Shown here: positions 5,827-13,908 of the stretch, piece by piece | How the letters are laid out: each line of letters starts with the position of its first letter | Position numbering within the stretch: the first letter of the stretch is position 1 | DNA from: Bordetella genomosp. 11 | Lineage (GTDB): Bacteria > Pseudomonadota > Gammaproteobacteria > Burkholderiales > Burkholderiaceae_B | Direction: 5' to 3' | DNA: 23,629 bases | Assembly: GCF_002261215.1 (NCBI RefSeq) | Contig: NZ_NEVS01000003.1 | Span: 1 to 23,629, forward strand | Notes under the pieces: generated by a model | What the model saw: the letters and a program-made list of their open reading frames with translations, nothing else | What the model was told of the DNA's origin: nothing | Database searches by the model: none | Made by a program: the position numbers and the translations under genes

Positions 5827-7098
5827 ATGGCACTCAATCTCTTATCTGCTCGCAAGGTCGAGACGGCACAGGCAGGTCCGAAGGTCTACCAGCTTCGTGA
5901 CGGTGGAAGCCTCTTTCTTCGCGTTCAAACCAACGGCAGCAAGCTGTGGTGGTATCGCTATCGTCTTGGAGGGGCCTCTCAAGTCTTCTCGATCGGCGTA
6001 TATCCCAAGGTGTCGTTAGAGCTCGCGCGAGCCGAGCGTGACTGGGCCAAGTCCCTGGTCAGGCAAGGCATCGACCCCATCGTCGAAAAGAAGGCCAAGG
6101 TCGCTTTGCAGGTCGAGGCGTACGAACATACCTTCGAGTCAATCGCCAAAGAGTGGATCATCAGCAACGCTCACTGGAGTGACTACTACCGCGGGCAAGT
6201 CACAACCTATCTGGAAAAAGACGTTTTCCCCAAGCTCGGGAAGCTGCCTATCAGCACCATTCGAGCGCCACATCTCCGTCCGATAATTAAGGAGGTGGCG
6301 AACAGGGGTGCAAAGACTGTAGCAATTTTGATCCGGCAGTGGTGCGGTCAGATTTTTTCCTACGCTGCCGCACAAGGAATCTGTGAGTTCGACCCCGCCT
6401 CCTTACTCAAAGGATTAGTTAAGCGTCCGCAAGTCCGCCACAATCCCCCACTAACATGGGCCGAGATCCCCGATTTTCTAAATCGGGTTGATGGTGAGGG
6501 GGGTTACCGAACAACGGTCTTGGCATTAAAGCTAATGGCACTGACTTACGTTCGAACTGTCGAATTGCGCAAATCGACTTGGGAAGAGTTTGATCTTGAC
6601 GCAGCGGTGTGGACTATTCCGGCTGAACGCATGAAGATGCGGCGCCCGCACATTGTCCCGCTGTCGAAACAAGCGATGGTCGCTCTGCGAGAACTGCATG
6701 CCCTGACTGGCGGTGGCAAGGCGCTATTCCCAAGTTATCGAAAGCCCGGTCAAGTAATGTCGGCTACAACCCTCAACCAAGCATTAAAAAGAATGGGTTA
6801 CGCCGGTCGTTTCTCGTCACATGGTTTCCGCTCAACTGCGACGACGATATTGAGCTTGCTGGGTTATCCTGAAAAACGCGTTGATCTCCAATTGGCACAC
6901 TCAAAGCGAGCCAAGGATTCTTCTCGAGCCCCCTATGACCACACAAAGTTCATAGGCTCGCGAAAAATCATCATGCAGGACTGGGCAGATATCCTCGACT
7001 CGCTTCAAGCAGGCATGTCTGTCGATGATGTAACGCAATTATTTGGTCCGCTGTCCGAGCGTCGTACCGCATTGCTGCGCGTGATTGAGCGAGAATAA
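5827..7098 (+). CDS. int: P4-type tyrosine integrase (DUF4102 family)
   Basis: This is a 423-residue site-specific recombinase, normal length for the family. The N-terminal arm-binding domain (DUF4102) spans about residues 1-90 (LSARKVETAQAGPKVYQLRD, SIGVYPKVSLELAR). A SAM-like core-binding domain lies at about 100-190, and the catalytic domain from about 205. The catalytic residues are visible: Arg243 (YVRTVEL), His332 and Arg335 (SSHGFRS), His358 (LAHSKR) and Tyr370 (APYDHTKF). The ATG at 5827 has TGGAGG 10 bases upstream. Such enzymes integrate and excise ICEs and islands, usually at tRNA 3' ends, but no tRNA is visible next to it. Directly downstream lies the kfrA remnant instead of an attachment site. 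The gene looks intact; whether it has a usable att pair is doubtful. Confidence 0.92.
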   Translation: MALNLLSARKVETAQAGPKVYQLRDGGSLFLRVQTNGSKLWWYRYRLGGASQVFSIGVYPKVSLELARAERDWAKSLVRQGIDPIVEKKAKVALQVEAYEHTFESIAKEWIISNAHWSDYYRGQVTTYLEKDVFPKLGKLPISTIRAPHLRPIIKEVANRGAKTVAILIRQWCGQIFSYAAAQGICEFDPASLLKGLVKRPQVRHNPPLTWAEIPDFLNRVDGEGGYRTTVLALKLMALTYVRTVELRKSTWEEFDLDAAVWTIPAERMKMRRPHIVPLSKQAMVALRELHALTGGGKALFPSYRKPGQVMSATTLNQALKRMGYAGRFSSHGFRSTATTILSLLGYPEKRVDLQLAHSKRAKDSSRAPYDHTKFIGSRKIIMQDWADILDSLQAGMSVDDVTQLFGPLSERRTALLRVIERE

Positions 7099-7141
7099 CA
7101 AGCCTCATTTACTGTCTATTGGATGCTGAATTCGTCTCTCA

Positions 7142-7588
7142 TCAAACTTCGGCAACCAGACGCGCGCCTTCCTGGTTCAGTCGCGTGATGTCTTCCTGTT
7201 CTTCCTGTTTAACGACGATGGTTTGCTGGGCCTGGCGCAGTTCGGTCTGTAACTGCTGGATCTGCTGCTCATGCCGGCGCTGGTCCTGCTCGCGCTGTTC
7301 CTTGACAGATTGCCGGTAGTGTTCGAGCGCCTCGTATGCATGCCGGTGTTTGTCTTCGAGCGACTGGCAATGAGCTTTCTTGTCCGTCAGGCGATCCCGC
7401 AGATCAGCCACCTGCTGCTCGGCTGTGCGGCGAACAATTTCCTCCTTCTGCAACATCTCGCGCGCGCGGACGTGCGCCTGTTGCTCCTGCTGGAGCGACG
7501 TTTCGGTACGCTGCCCTGGGGTGCGCAATTGTTCGATTTCTGCGCGGGCGGCGGCCAGTGCCGAGGTGTGCCGCCGCGCCTGTTCCGC
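7142..7588 (-). pseudogene. KfrA-like coiled-coil protein, C-terminal remnant
   Basis: The minus-strand frame reads AEQARRHTSALAAARAEIEQ, then LRTPGQRTETSLQQEQQA and continues as an almost unbroken Gln/Glu/Arg-rich coiled coil (QQVADLRDRLTDKKAHCQSL, RQAQQTIVVKQEEQED), ending RLNQEGARLVAEV and a TGA at 7144-7142. This is the long alpha-helical tail of KfrA-type DNA-binding proteins of plasmids and ICEs. The N-terminal KfrA DNA-binding domain is missing: the frame meets the helicase gene at about 7588. The remnant cannot bind its operator. Its 3' end faces the integrase, 43 bases away. Confidence 0.7.
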
Positions 7589-9202
7589 TGCCGGCGCTGC
7601 ACCGCATCGCCCAGATGCCCGCCAACAAGGGCGTCGGCGTGCAAGTGCTGGTGCTGACCCCGACCCGCGAACTCGCCCTGCAAGTCACGGAAGCCACCGC
7701 CACGTATGGCCGCAAGCTGGCCGACCTGCGCACCGCAACCGTCGTGGGCGGCATGCCCTACGGCGCGCAACTGAAGGCGCTGTCGCGCCGCGTCGACGTG
7801 CTGGTCGCCACCCCCGGCCGCCTGATCGATCACCTGCAATCGGGCCGCGTCAAGCTCAACACCGTGCACACCCTGGTGCTGGACGAAGCCGACCGCATGC
7901 TGGACATGGGCTTCATCGAAGACATCGAGACCATCATCGAGCGCCTGCCGCAAGAGCGCCAAACGCTGCTGTTCTCGGCCACCCTGGACGGCACCGTTGC
8001 CAAGCTGGCCGCGCGCATGATGCGCGAGCCGCAGCGCATCGAGATCGCCGGCGCCAAGGAAAAGCACACCAACATCACGCAAAGCCTGCTGTACGCGGAC
8101 GACGCCAGCCACAAGATGCAGCTGCTGGACCACGTGCTGCGTGACGCCTCGCTGGATCAGGCCATCGTCTTCACGTCGACCAAGCGCGGCGCGGACGACC
8201 TGGCCGATCGCCTGGCCGACCAGGGCTTTGCCGCCGCCGCCCTGCACGGCGACATGAACCAGCGCCAGCGCACCCGCACGCTGTCGCAACTGCAACTCGG
8301 CCAGCTGCGCATCCTGGTGGCCACCGACGTGGCCGCCCGCGGCATCGACGTCCAAGGCATCAGCCACGCCGTCAACTTCGACCTGCCGATGCAGGCCGAA
8401 GACTACGTGCACCGCATCGGCCGCACCGGCTGCGCCGGCCGCAACGGCCTGGCCTTCACGCTGGCCACGCATTCCGAGCGCCACAAAGTGCGCCGCATCG
8501 AGCACTACATCGGCCAGTCGATCAATCCTGAAGTGATCGCCGGCCTGGAACCCAAGCGCACCCCGCGTCCGTCGACCGGCGGCGCCCCGCGTGGCGGCAA
8601 GCCGTTCGGCAAGCGTCCCGGCGGCGGCTACCAGGGCCAGCGCGAAGGCCGTTCCTTCGGCGGCCTGCGCGGCGAGTTCAAGCCGCGTGAAGGCGGTTAC
8701 CAGGGCAACCGCGAAAGCGCCCCCCGTGAAGGCGGCTACCAAGGCAATCGTCCGTTCGGTGATCGTCCGGCCCGCTCTTTCAGCGATCGCCCCAGCTTCG
8801 GCGACCGCCCGCAGCGTGAAGGCGGCTACCAGGGCAACCGCCCCTTCGGCGACCGTCCTCAACGCGAAGGCGGCTTCCGCGGCGGCGACCGCGATTCGCG
8901 TCCCAGCTTCGGCGACCGCCCCAGCTATGGCGACCGTCCCCAGCTATGGCGACCGTCCCCAGCGCGACGCCCGTCCGTTCAGCGAACGCGGCCCCCGCGA
9001 AGGCGGTTTCCGCGGCGGCGACCGTGACGCCCGCCCCAGCTTCAGCGACCGCCCCAGCTTCGGCGACCGTCCTCAGCGCGAAGGCGGCTTCCGTGGCGGC
9101 GACCGTCCCGAAGGCGGTTTCCGCGGCAAGCCTTCGTTCGACAAGCGCCCCGGCGGCCCCGCCAAGCGCTTCGCCAAGCCGGCCGGCGCGCGCCGCGACT
9201 GA
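7588..9202 (+). pseudogene. rhlE: RhlE-like DEAD-box RNA helicase, 5'-truncated and frameshifted
   Basis: Recognisable sequence begins LPALHRIAQMPANKGVG, so the Q motif and the ATP-binding motif I (Walker A) are gone. Motifs present in order are PTRELALQV (Ia), TPGRL (Ib), VLDEADRMLD (II), FSAT (III), IVFTSTKRGADDLADRL (IV), ATDVAARGID (V) and HRIGRTGCAGRNG (VI, with Cys where Arg is usual). A long Gly/Arg-rich tail follows, with repeated GDRP, REGGYQGNR and REGGFRGGDR units. At 8919-8956 a 19-bp tandem duplication shifts the frame: the unshifted frame stops at 9027, while the tail coding ending KRFAKPAGARRD resumes in the next frame to 9202. An ATG at 7336 in antisense kfrA sequence could give a fusion protein, but without Walker A it cannot be an ATP-driven helicase. 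DEAD-box proteins of this type remodel RNA in ribosome assembly and cold adaptation. Confidence 0.85.
8919..8956 (+). repeat. 19-bp tandem duplication causing a frameshift in rhlE
   Basis: CCCCAGCTATGGCGACCGT occurs twice without a gap (8919-8937 and 8938-8956), followed by CCCC of the next unit. Removing one copy restores a continuous reading frame from the helicase core to the stop at 9202. The extra copy leads to a stop at 9027. Confidence 0.9.
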
Positions 9203-9248
9203 TCGCGGCCCCAGCGGTTCGACAAGAACCGCGCCGGCGATCTGACCG

Positions 9249-9290
9249 CACCCCAGGCATCGGACGACAATCCGATCCCTGGGGTGTTTT
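9249..9290 (+). terminator. Strong intrinsic terminator after rhlE
   Basis: CACCCCAGG.ATCGGA pairs with TCCGAT.CCTGGGGTG around the loop CGACAA, followed by TTTT. It lies 46 bases after the helicase stop and is a classic rho-independent terminator for the plus strand. Confidence 0.88.
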
Positions 9291-9329
9291 GCATTCTCCG
9301 CCGGCAATCCGCCTGGCGCCGAGCTCGGG

Positions 9330-10121
9330 CTACGTGCTTCTGGCGCCCAGCAGCAGGCTGATCTTGCGGGCGACGTTCTGCACGAGCGGAATGATCTCGT
9401 GCATGCGGGCTTCGTCGGTATAGGCGTCCGTGCTCGTCACGCTGATGGACGCGACGATCTCTCCGCTGGCATCGCGCACAGGCGTGCCGACGCAACGGAT
9501 CCCGTCGACGTTTTCGCCCAGGTCAAAGGTGTATCCCTTCGCGGCATAGGTCGCCATGGCTTCCAGCCACTGCTCCAGCGACAGCGGTCCGGCAAGCCCT
9601 TTTGCCGCCTCTTGTTCGTAGCGCTTCGTCCAGGCGGCGCGCCCCTGATCGAGAATCAACGCCTTGCCCACGCTGGTGCAGCACACGGGCTTGCGCCCGC
9701 CTATGCGCGTGTTGACTTCGATGGGGCGTTTGCCGCCGATCTTGTCGAGATAGATGATGCCTTCGTCTTCATCCAGCACGGCCAGATGCACGGTGTCTTG
9801 CGTCTGCGCGGCCAGTTCCTCCAGCAAGGGGCGGGCCGTCGTGGTGATGGCCGATTCGCGATAGGCCAGGAAACCCAGCTCGACCAGCCGGCTGCCCAGG
9901 CGATATCCCTTGCGCGGCTCGAAATGCAGGTAGCGGATCTGCACCAGCGCCGAAGCCAGCCGGTGCGTGGTGCTGAAGGCAATGCCGGTTCTGTCCGAGA
10001 TGTCCTTCACGCTGCGGCAGCCTTCGGCCACCGCGCTCACCACGTCGAGTCCGCGAAAGAGGGTCTGGCTGGCGAGCGGTTTGGCAATCTTGGCGGTCTT
10101 GGTGTCGGGCTTTTCGGTCAT
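9330..10121 (-). CDS. IclR-family transcriptional regulator
   Basis: 263 residues, normal for IclR proteins. An N-terminal winged helix-turn-helix spans about residues 20-78 (LFRGLDVVSAVAEG, SVKDISDRTGIAFSTTHRL, then GYRLGSRLVELG), followed by the effector-binding domain ([50 protein letters not shown]). The start ATG at 10121 overlaps the stop of the transporter by one base (TGATG), so it is the last gene of the mhpF-mhpE-transporter operon and is translationally coupled. Such regulators usually sense the pathway substrate and control their own operon. The likely target is the promoter upstream of mhpF; that is inference. The effector is unknown. Confidence 0.9.
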   Translation of the reverse strand: MTEKPDTKTAKIAKPLASQTLFRGLDVVSAVAEGCRSVKDISDRTGIAFSTTHRLASALVQIRYLHFEPRKGYRLGSRLVELGFLAYRESAITTTARPLLEELAAQTQDTVHLAVLDEDEGIIYLDKIGGKRPIEVNTRIGGRKPVCCTSVGKALILDQGRAAWTKRYEQEAAKGLAGPLSLEQWLEAMATYAAKGYTFDLGENVDGIRCVGTPVRDASGEIVASISVTSTDAYTDEARMHEIIPLVQNVARKISLLLGARST

Positions 10122-11494
10122 CAGGTATCCAGCGGTTGCCCGGTACGATCTTTGGTGAAGCTGATCGCGACCAGCGATACCAAAGCGCACAGGGCAATGA
10201 AGATCGCAACCGGGACATAGCTGCCATGATACCGGGCCAGCAAGGCCGTGGCGATGAGCGGCATCGGGCCGCCGACCAGCGCGGCCCCCACCTGGTAGCC
10301 GAGCGAAATGCCGGTGTAGCGCACATTCGGCGGGAAGCTCTCGGCGAAGAAGGTGCCCAGCACCGAACCGTAGGTGGACCAGATGATGGAAAAGCCCACC
10401 ACCACCGCCGCCGTGGAAATCAGCGCCGAGCCCTGGTTGAGCAGCCAGAAGTAAGGCAGTGCATAGACCACGATCGCGACCGTGCCCCACACAAAGACTT
10501 TCTTGCGGCCGATCCGGTCGGACAATGCGCCAAAGTACAGCATGACCGGCACGGCGATCAGCGCGGCGACCAGCACCACGTTCAGCGCCGCGACGCGCTC
10601 ATAGCCCAGGCCCACCAAGTACGAAATGGTGAACGTGGCGAAGAGAAAGAAGGTGCTGGTCTCCACGAACTTGGCGCCAATGGCGATCAACACGGCGCGC
10701 CAATGCCGGGTCAGCGTTTCCACCAGCGGCATCCGCTTGTGTTCGGCGCTCTTGGGATTCGCCCGCGCCTCTGCGGCCACCTTGCGGAAGGACGGCGTCT
10801 CTTCCACCTTGTTGCGGATCCACATGCCGATCAGCACCAGCACGATGGACAGCACGAACGGAATGCGCCAGCCGTAGGACAGGAAGGCTTCTTCCGAAAA
10901 CAGCGCGCTCAGGCCCGAGGTGACGAAGTTGCCCAGCGCCAGGCCGAACAGCGCGCCGGTTTGCGGCACCGCGCCGTAGAAGCCCCGCTTTTCGGCGGGC
11001 GAGTATTCCACCGCCAGCAATACGCCGCCGCCCCATTCGCCGCCCAGCGCCAGCCCCTGCAACATGCGCAGCAGGGTCAGCAGGATGGGCGACCATACGC
11101 CGATGCTCGCATAGGTCGGCGTAAGGCCGATCAGCACCGTGGAAATCCCCATGATGGACAGCGTTATCACCAGCGTCTTCTTGCGGCCGACGCGGTCGCC
11201 CACGTGCGCGAAGAGGATGCCGCCTATGGGACGTATCAGGAACGCCAGCGCGAACGAGGCGAGCGCCAGCAACTGGCTGGTCACGGGGTCGTCCGAGGGA
11301 AAGAACAGCCTGCCGAAGACGATGGACGACATGGTTCCGTAGAGGAAATAGTCATACCACTCGATGGTGCTGCCCACCGCGCTGCCAAACAGCGCGCGCC
11401 GGCGGTCGGCCGGGCTGATGGCGGCGGTTTCCGAAGCGGCGTTGTTGCCCGCCGGCCTGTTGCCCGCGGTCGGGGCCAGTTGTGTTGCGCTCAT
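10121..11494 (-). CDS. MFS transporter, metabolite:H+ symporter (MHS) family
   Basis: 457 residues with about 12 predicted membrane helices. After a ~30-residue cytoplasmic front comes GSAVGSTIEWYDYFLYG, a hallmark of the MHS group (KgtP, ShiA, PcaT relatives). The loop 2-3 motif GDRVGRKKTL, the motif GLALGGEWGGG and the second-half repeat GALSDRIGRKKVF are all present. Family members import organic acids such as aromatic acids, shikimate or 2-oxoglutarate with protons. Between mhpE and the IclR gene it most likely imports the compound degraded by this operon, but the substrate cannot be read from the sequence. The start ATG at 11494 has only a weak ribosome site. Inner membrane. Confidence 0.9.
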   Translation of the reverse strand: MSATQLAPTAGNRPAGNNAASETAAISPADRRRALFGSAVGSTIEWYDYFLYGTMSSIVFGRLFFPSDDPVTSQLLALASFALAFLIRPIGGILFAHVGDRVGRKKTLVITLSIMGISTVLIGLTPTYASIGVWSPILLTLLRMLQGLALGGEWGGGVLLAVEYSPAEKRGFYGAVPQTGALFGLALGNFVTSGLSALFSEEAFLSYGWRIPFVLSIVLVLIGMWIRNKVEETPSFRKVAAEARANPKSAEHKRMPLVETLTRHWRAVLIAIGAKFVETSTFFLFATFTISYLVGLGYERVAALNVVLVAALIAVPVMLYFGALSDRIGRKKVFVWGTVAIVVYALPYFWLLNQGSALISTAAVVVGFSIIWSTYGSVLGTFFAESFPPNVRYTGISLGYQVGAALVGGPMPLIATALLARYHGSYVPVAIFIALCALVSLVAISFTKDRTGQPLDT

Positions 11495-11672
11495 GGTCTT
11501 GTTTGTCTCGTGAGTGTTCGATCGGACATCCGCGGGGAATTCCCCGCATGAAATGGATGCCGTGCTTTTTTTTGTACTTGCGCCGGCAAACCGCCGGCTC
11601 GGACCCAGCCCGCCTCAAGCCTGCCGGCTGCCCACGCGGGAGCGGCCGGCAGCGGGCTTGGCTCCCCGCGGC
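11495..11672 (-). other. Intergenic gap within the mhp operon
   Basis: No gene is supported in these 178 bases. Short GC-rich inverted repeats occur (CGCCGGCAAACCGCCGGC; and CTGCCGGC with GCCGGCAG at about 11620-11652), without a T-run on the minus strand. They may stabilise the mhpFE message or lower read-through into the transporter. Confidence 0.35.
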
Positions 11673-12692
11673 TCAGGCGCGCTGCTTGAGGATGTCCAGC
11701 GCCACGTCGACGATCATGTCTTCCTGGCCGCCCACCATGCGGCGCTTGCCCAGCTCGACCAGGATGTCCACCGTCTTCAACTGATACTTCGCCGCCGCCG
11801 CCTCGGCATGGCGCAAGAACGAGCTGTACACGCCCGCATAGCCCAGCGCCAGCGTCTCGCGGTCCACCCGCACCGGACGGTCCTGCAACGGGCGCACGAT
11901 GTCGTCGGCCGCGTCCATGAGCTTGTAGAGATCGGTGCCGTGGTTCCAGCCCATGCGGTCGATGGCGGCGATGAAGGCCTCCAGCGGCGCATTGCCCGCG
12001 CCGGCGCCCATGCCGGCCAGACTCGCGTCCACGCGGTCGCAGCCCTCTTCCACCGCGACGATGGAGTTGGCCACCCCCAGGCTCAGGTTGTGGTGGGCAT
12101 GCATGCCGGTCTGCGTTTCGGGCTTGAGCACATCCTTGAACGCGCGGAAGCGGTCCCGCACATCCTGCATGCCCAGCGCGCCGCCGGAGTCCACCACGTA
12201 GCAGCAGGTCGCGCCGTAGCTCTCCATGAGCTTGGCCTGCCGCGCGAGGGCCTGCGGTTCGGTCATGTGGCTCATCATCAGAAAGCCCACCGCCTCCATG
12301 CCGAGATGGCGGGCATATTCGATGTGCTGCCGCGATACATCGGCCTCGGTGCAGTGCGTGGCCACGCGCACCACGCGCACGCCGGCGTCATAGGCGTTCT
12401 TCAGGTCGTGCACGGTGCCGATGCCGGGCAGCAGCAGCGTCGCGATCCTGGCGTGCTTGACCACGCTGGCCACGGCCTCGATCCATTCCAGATCGGTGTG
12501 CGCGCCGAAACCGTAGTTGAAACTCGATCCCTGCAGGCCGTCGCCATGCGCGACCTCGATGGAGTCCACTTTGGCGTCATCGAGCGCCTGGGCGATCCGC
12601 TTGGCGTTTTCAACGCTGTATTGATGACGGATGGCGTGGCTGCCATCACGCAGCGTCACGTCGGAGATGTAGATTTTCTTGGCTTGATTCAT
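11673..12692 (-). CDS. mhpE: 4-hydroxy-2-oxovalerate aldolase
   Basis: 339 residues, the standard length. It cleaves 4-hydroxy-2-oxovalerate to pyruvate and acetaldehyde, a late step of aromatic meta-cleavage pathways. The DRE-TIM HMGL-like core is clear: [10 protein letters not shown] near the N-terminus gives Arg15, Asp16 and His19, matching the catalytic Arg, metal-binding Asp and catalytic His of DmpG/Bph[12 protein letters not shown] gives metal ligands His198 and His200. The C-terminal communication domain ([18 protein letters not shown]) contacts the partner dehydrogenase. It starts 15 bases after the stop of mhpF, its usual partner; the two enzymes form a complex that channels acetaldehyde. 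The symbol could equally be dmpG/bphI. Confidence 0.95.
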   Translation of the reverse strand: MNQAKKIYISDVTLRDGSHAIRHQYSVENAKRIAQALDDAKVDSIEVAHGDGLQGSSFNYGFGAHTDLEWIEAVASVVKHARIATLLLPGIGTVHDLKNAYDAGVRVVRVATHCTEADVSRQHIEYARHLGMEAVGFLMMSHMTEPQALARQAKLMESYGATCCYVVDSGGALGMQDVRDRFRAFKDVLKPETQTGMHAHHNLSLGVANSIVAVEEGCDRVDASLAGMGAGAGNAPLEAFIAAIDRMGWNHGTDLYKLMDAADDIVRPLQDRPVRVDRETLALGYAGVYSSFLRHAEAAAAKYQLKTVDILVELGKRRMVGGQEDMIVDVALDILKQRA

Positions 12693-12707
12693 GGTGTGTT
12701 GCCGCTC

Positions 12708-13664
12708 TCAAACAGCCACGGTGGTTGCCAGCATGCGCTTGGCCATGTGTTCCGCGGTGCGCAGACCCGCGCTGGTCATGATGTCCAGATTGCCGGCGTA
12801 GGCCGGCAGATAGTGGGCCGCGCCTTCAACTTCCAGGAAGATCGAGGTCTTCAGCCCCGTGAGCGCATCGCCCACGCCAGGCAGGCGCACCGGCGTGTCG
12901 ATACGGTCGAACTGCACCCGCTGCTTCATGCGGTAGCCGGGCACGTAGGCCTGCACGGCGGCCGCCATCTCCTCGATCGAACGGGCGATCGCGTCTTCGT
13001 CGGCCAGCTCGCTCAGCGTATAGACGGTGTCGCGCATGATCAGCGGCGGCTCGGCCGGGTTCAGCACAATGATGGCCTTGCCCTTGGTGGCGCCGCCCAC
13101 CGCTTCGATCGCCCGGGACGTGGTCTCGGTGAACTCGTCGATATTGGCGCGCGTGCCGGGGCCCGCGCTCTTGCTGGAGATCGACGCCACGATTTCGCCA
13201 TAGTGCACTTTGGCGACGCGCGACACGGCCGCCACCATCGGAATCGTCGCCTGGCCGCCGCACGTCACCATGTTCACGTTCAGCGCGTCCAGGTGCGCCT
13301 CGCCATTGACCACGGGAATGCAATACGGGCCGATGGCGGCGGGCGTGAGATCCACCATGCGGATTCCGGGCTTGAGGGCGCGCAGGAAGGCATCGTTCTT
13401 CACATGCGCGCCGGCGCTGGTGGCATCGAACACAAAGTCAATCTCTTGGAAGACCGGCAGCCGCGCCAGGCCTTCGACGCCCTCGTGCGTGGTGGCCACG
13501 CCCAGGCGCGCCGCGCGGGCCAGGCCGTCCGATTGCGGGTCGATGCCGACCATCGCCCCCATTTCGATGTGTTGCCCATGGCGCAGGATCTTGATCATCA
13601 GATCCGTGCCGATGTTGCCGCTGCCAATGATGGCGGCCTTGAGTTTGCGTTGAGCGTTTGACAC
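12708..13664 (-). CDS. mhpF: Acetaldehyde dehydrogenase (acylating)
   Basis: 318 residues. It oxidises acetaldehyde with NAD+ and CoA to acetyl-CoA, taking its substrate through a tunnel from the aldolase. The NAD-binding loop GSGNIGTD (residues 14-21) and the catalytic cysteine Cys135 in [13 protein letters not shown] are present, followed by the dimerisation/catalytic domain. The start is GTG at 13664 with AAGGAG about 5 bases upstream. It is the first gene of a four-gene minus-strand operon (mhpF, mhpE, transporter, IclR). The hydratase and earlier meta-cleavage enzymes are not in the window, so the operon handles only the lower end of a pathway here. Confidence 0.95.
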   Translation of the reverse strand: MSNAQRKLKAAIIGSGNIGTDLMIKILRHGQHIEMGAMVGIDPQSDGLARAARLGVATTHEGVEGLARLPVFQEIDFVFDATSAGAHVKNDAFLRALKPGIRMVDLTPAAIGPYCIPVVNGEAHLDALNVNMVTCGGQATIPMVAAVSRVAKVHYGEIVASISSKSAGPGTRANIDEFTETTSRAIEAVGGATKGKAIIVLNPAEPPLIMRDTVYTLSELADEDAIARSIEEMAAAVQAYVPGYRMKQRVQFDRIDTPVRLPGVGDALTGLKTSIFLEVEGAAHYLPAYAGNLDIMTSAGLRTAEHMAKRMLATTVAV

Positions 13665-13714
13665 GTGGCTCCTTCCTCTTTCCTGACATCGTTCTGTGCT
13701 TCGACGTGGGAGCG

Positions 13715-13743
13715 AGTGTAGGTAGGTTTTTTCAAATTATCAA
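13715..13743 (-). promoter_or_regulatory. Candidate promoter of the mhpF operon
   Basis: On the minus strand TTGATA (13743-13738) and TACACT (13720-13715) are separated by 17 bases. Just upstream (about 13740-13780) is an unusually AT-rich stretch with ATATATAT and near-symmetric TATTAATCTCATATA, standing out from the GC-rich surroundings. It is a plausible site for the IclR regulator. Confidence 0.45.
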
Positions 13744-13836
13744 TATATATGTATTAATCTCATATAGTGAGTATAAAGACCGACGCCCGCGGGTGCTGTA
13801 CTGGGCCCGCGCGTCGCCGGAACCCGGCGCGCATCC

Positions 13837-13881
13837 GCGGCCCGGCCTGTCGCGGCCCGGCCTTTCGTGGCCCGGCTAAAA
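13837..13881. repeat. Three tandem 15-bp units upstream of midA
   Basis: GCGGCCCGGCCTGTC, GCGGCCCGGCCTTTC and GTGGCCCGGCTAAAA follow each other directly, 28 bases before the methyltransferase start. The third unit is more diverged. No function is evident. Confidence 0.6.
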
Positions 13882-13908
13882 TTCCCCGATTCTTCAAATA
13901 GCCGCTCC

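Noticed and set aside
7387..8862. Long minus-strand frame (491 codons) across the helicase gene
   Set aside because: It is antisense to a clearly conserved DEAD-box helicase, is Ala/Gly/Val-rich, and has no domain; an effect of high GC on the opposite strand.
8560..9190. CRISPR-like short repeats
   Set aside because: The repeats are codon-based GDRP / REGG units of the helicase tail with no uniform repeat-spacer pattern.
8591..9202. Separate 203-aa Ala/Ser-rich protein within the helicase tail
   Set aside because: Its first two thirds are an out-of-frame reading of the Gly/Arg repeats; its last third is the true tail brought into this frame by the 19-bp duplication.
10136..11551. 471-codon plus-strand frame opposite the MHS transporter
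   Set aside because: It is a shadow of the transporter, dominated by Gln/His/Arg, with no plausible ribosome site.
11514..13661. 715-codon plus-strand frame opposite mhpE and mhpF
   Set aside because: The minus strand encodes two complete enzymes with all catalytic residues; the plus frame is His/Arg-rich without family features.
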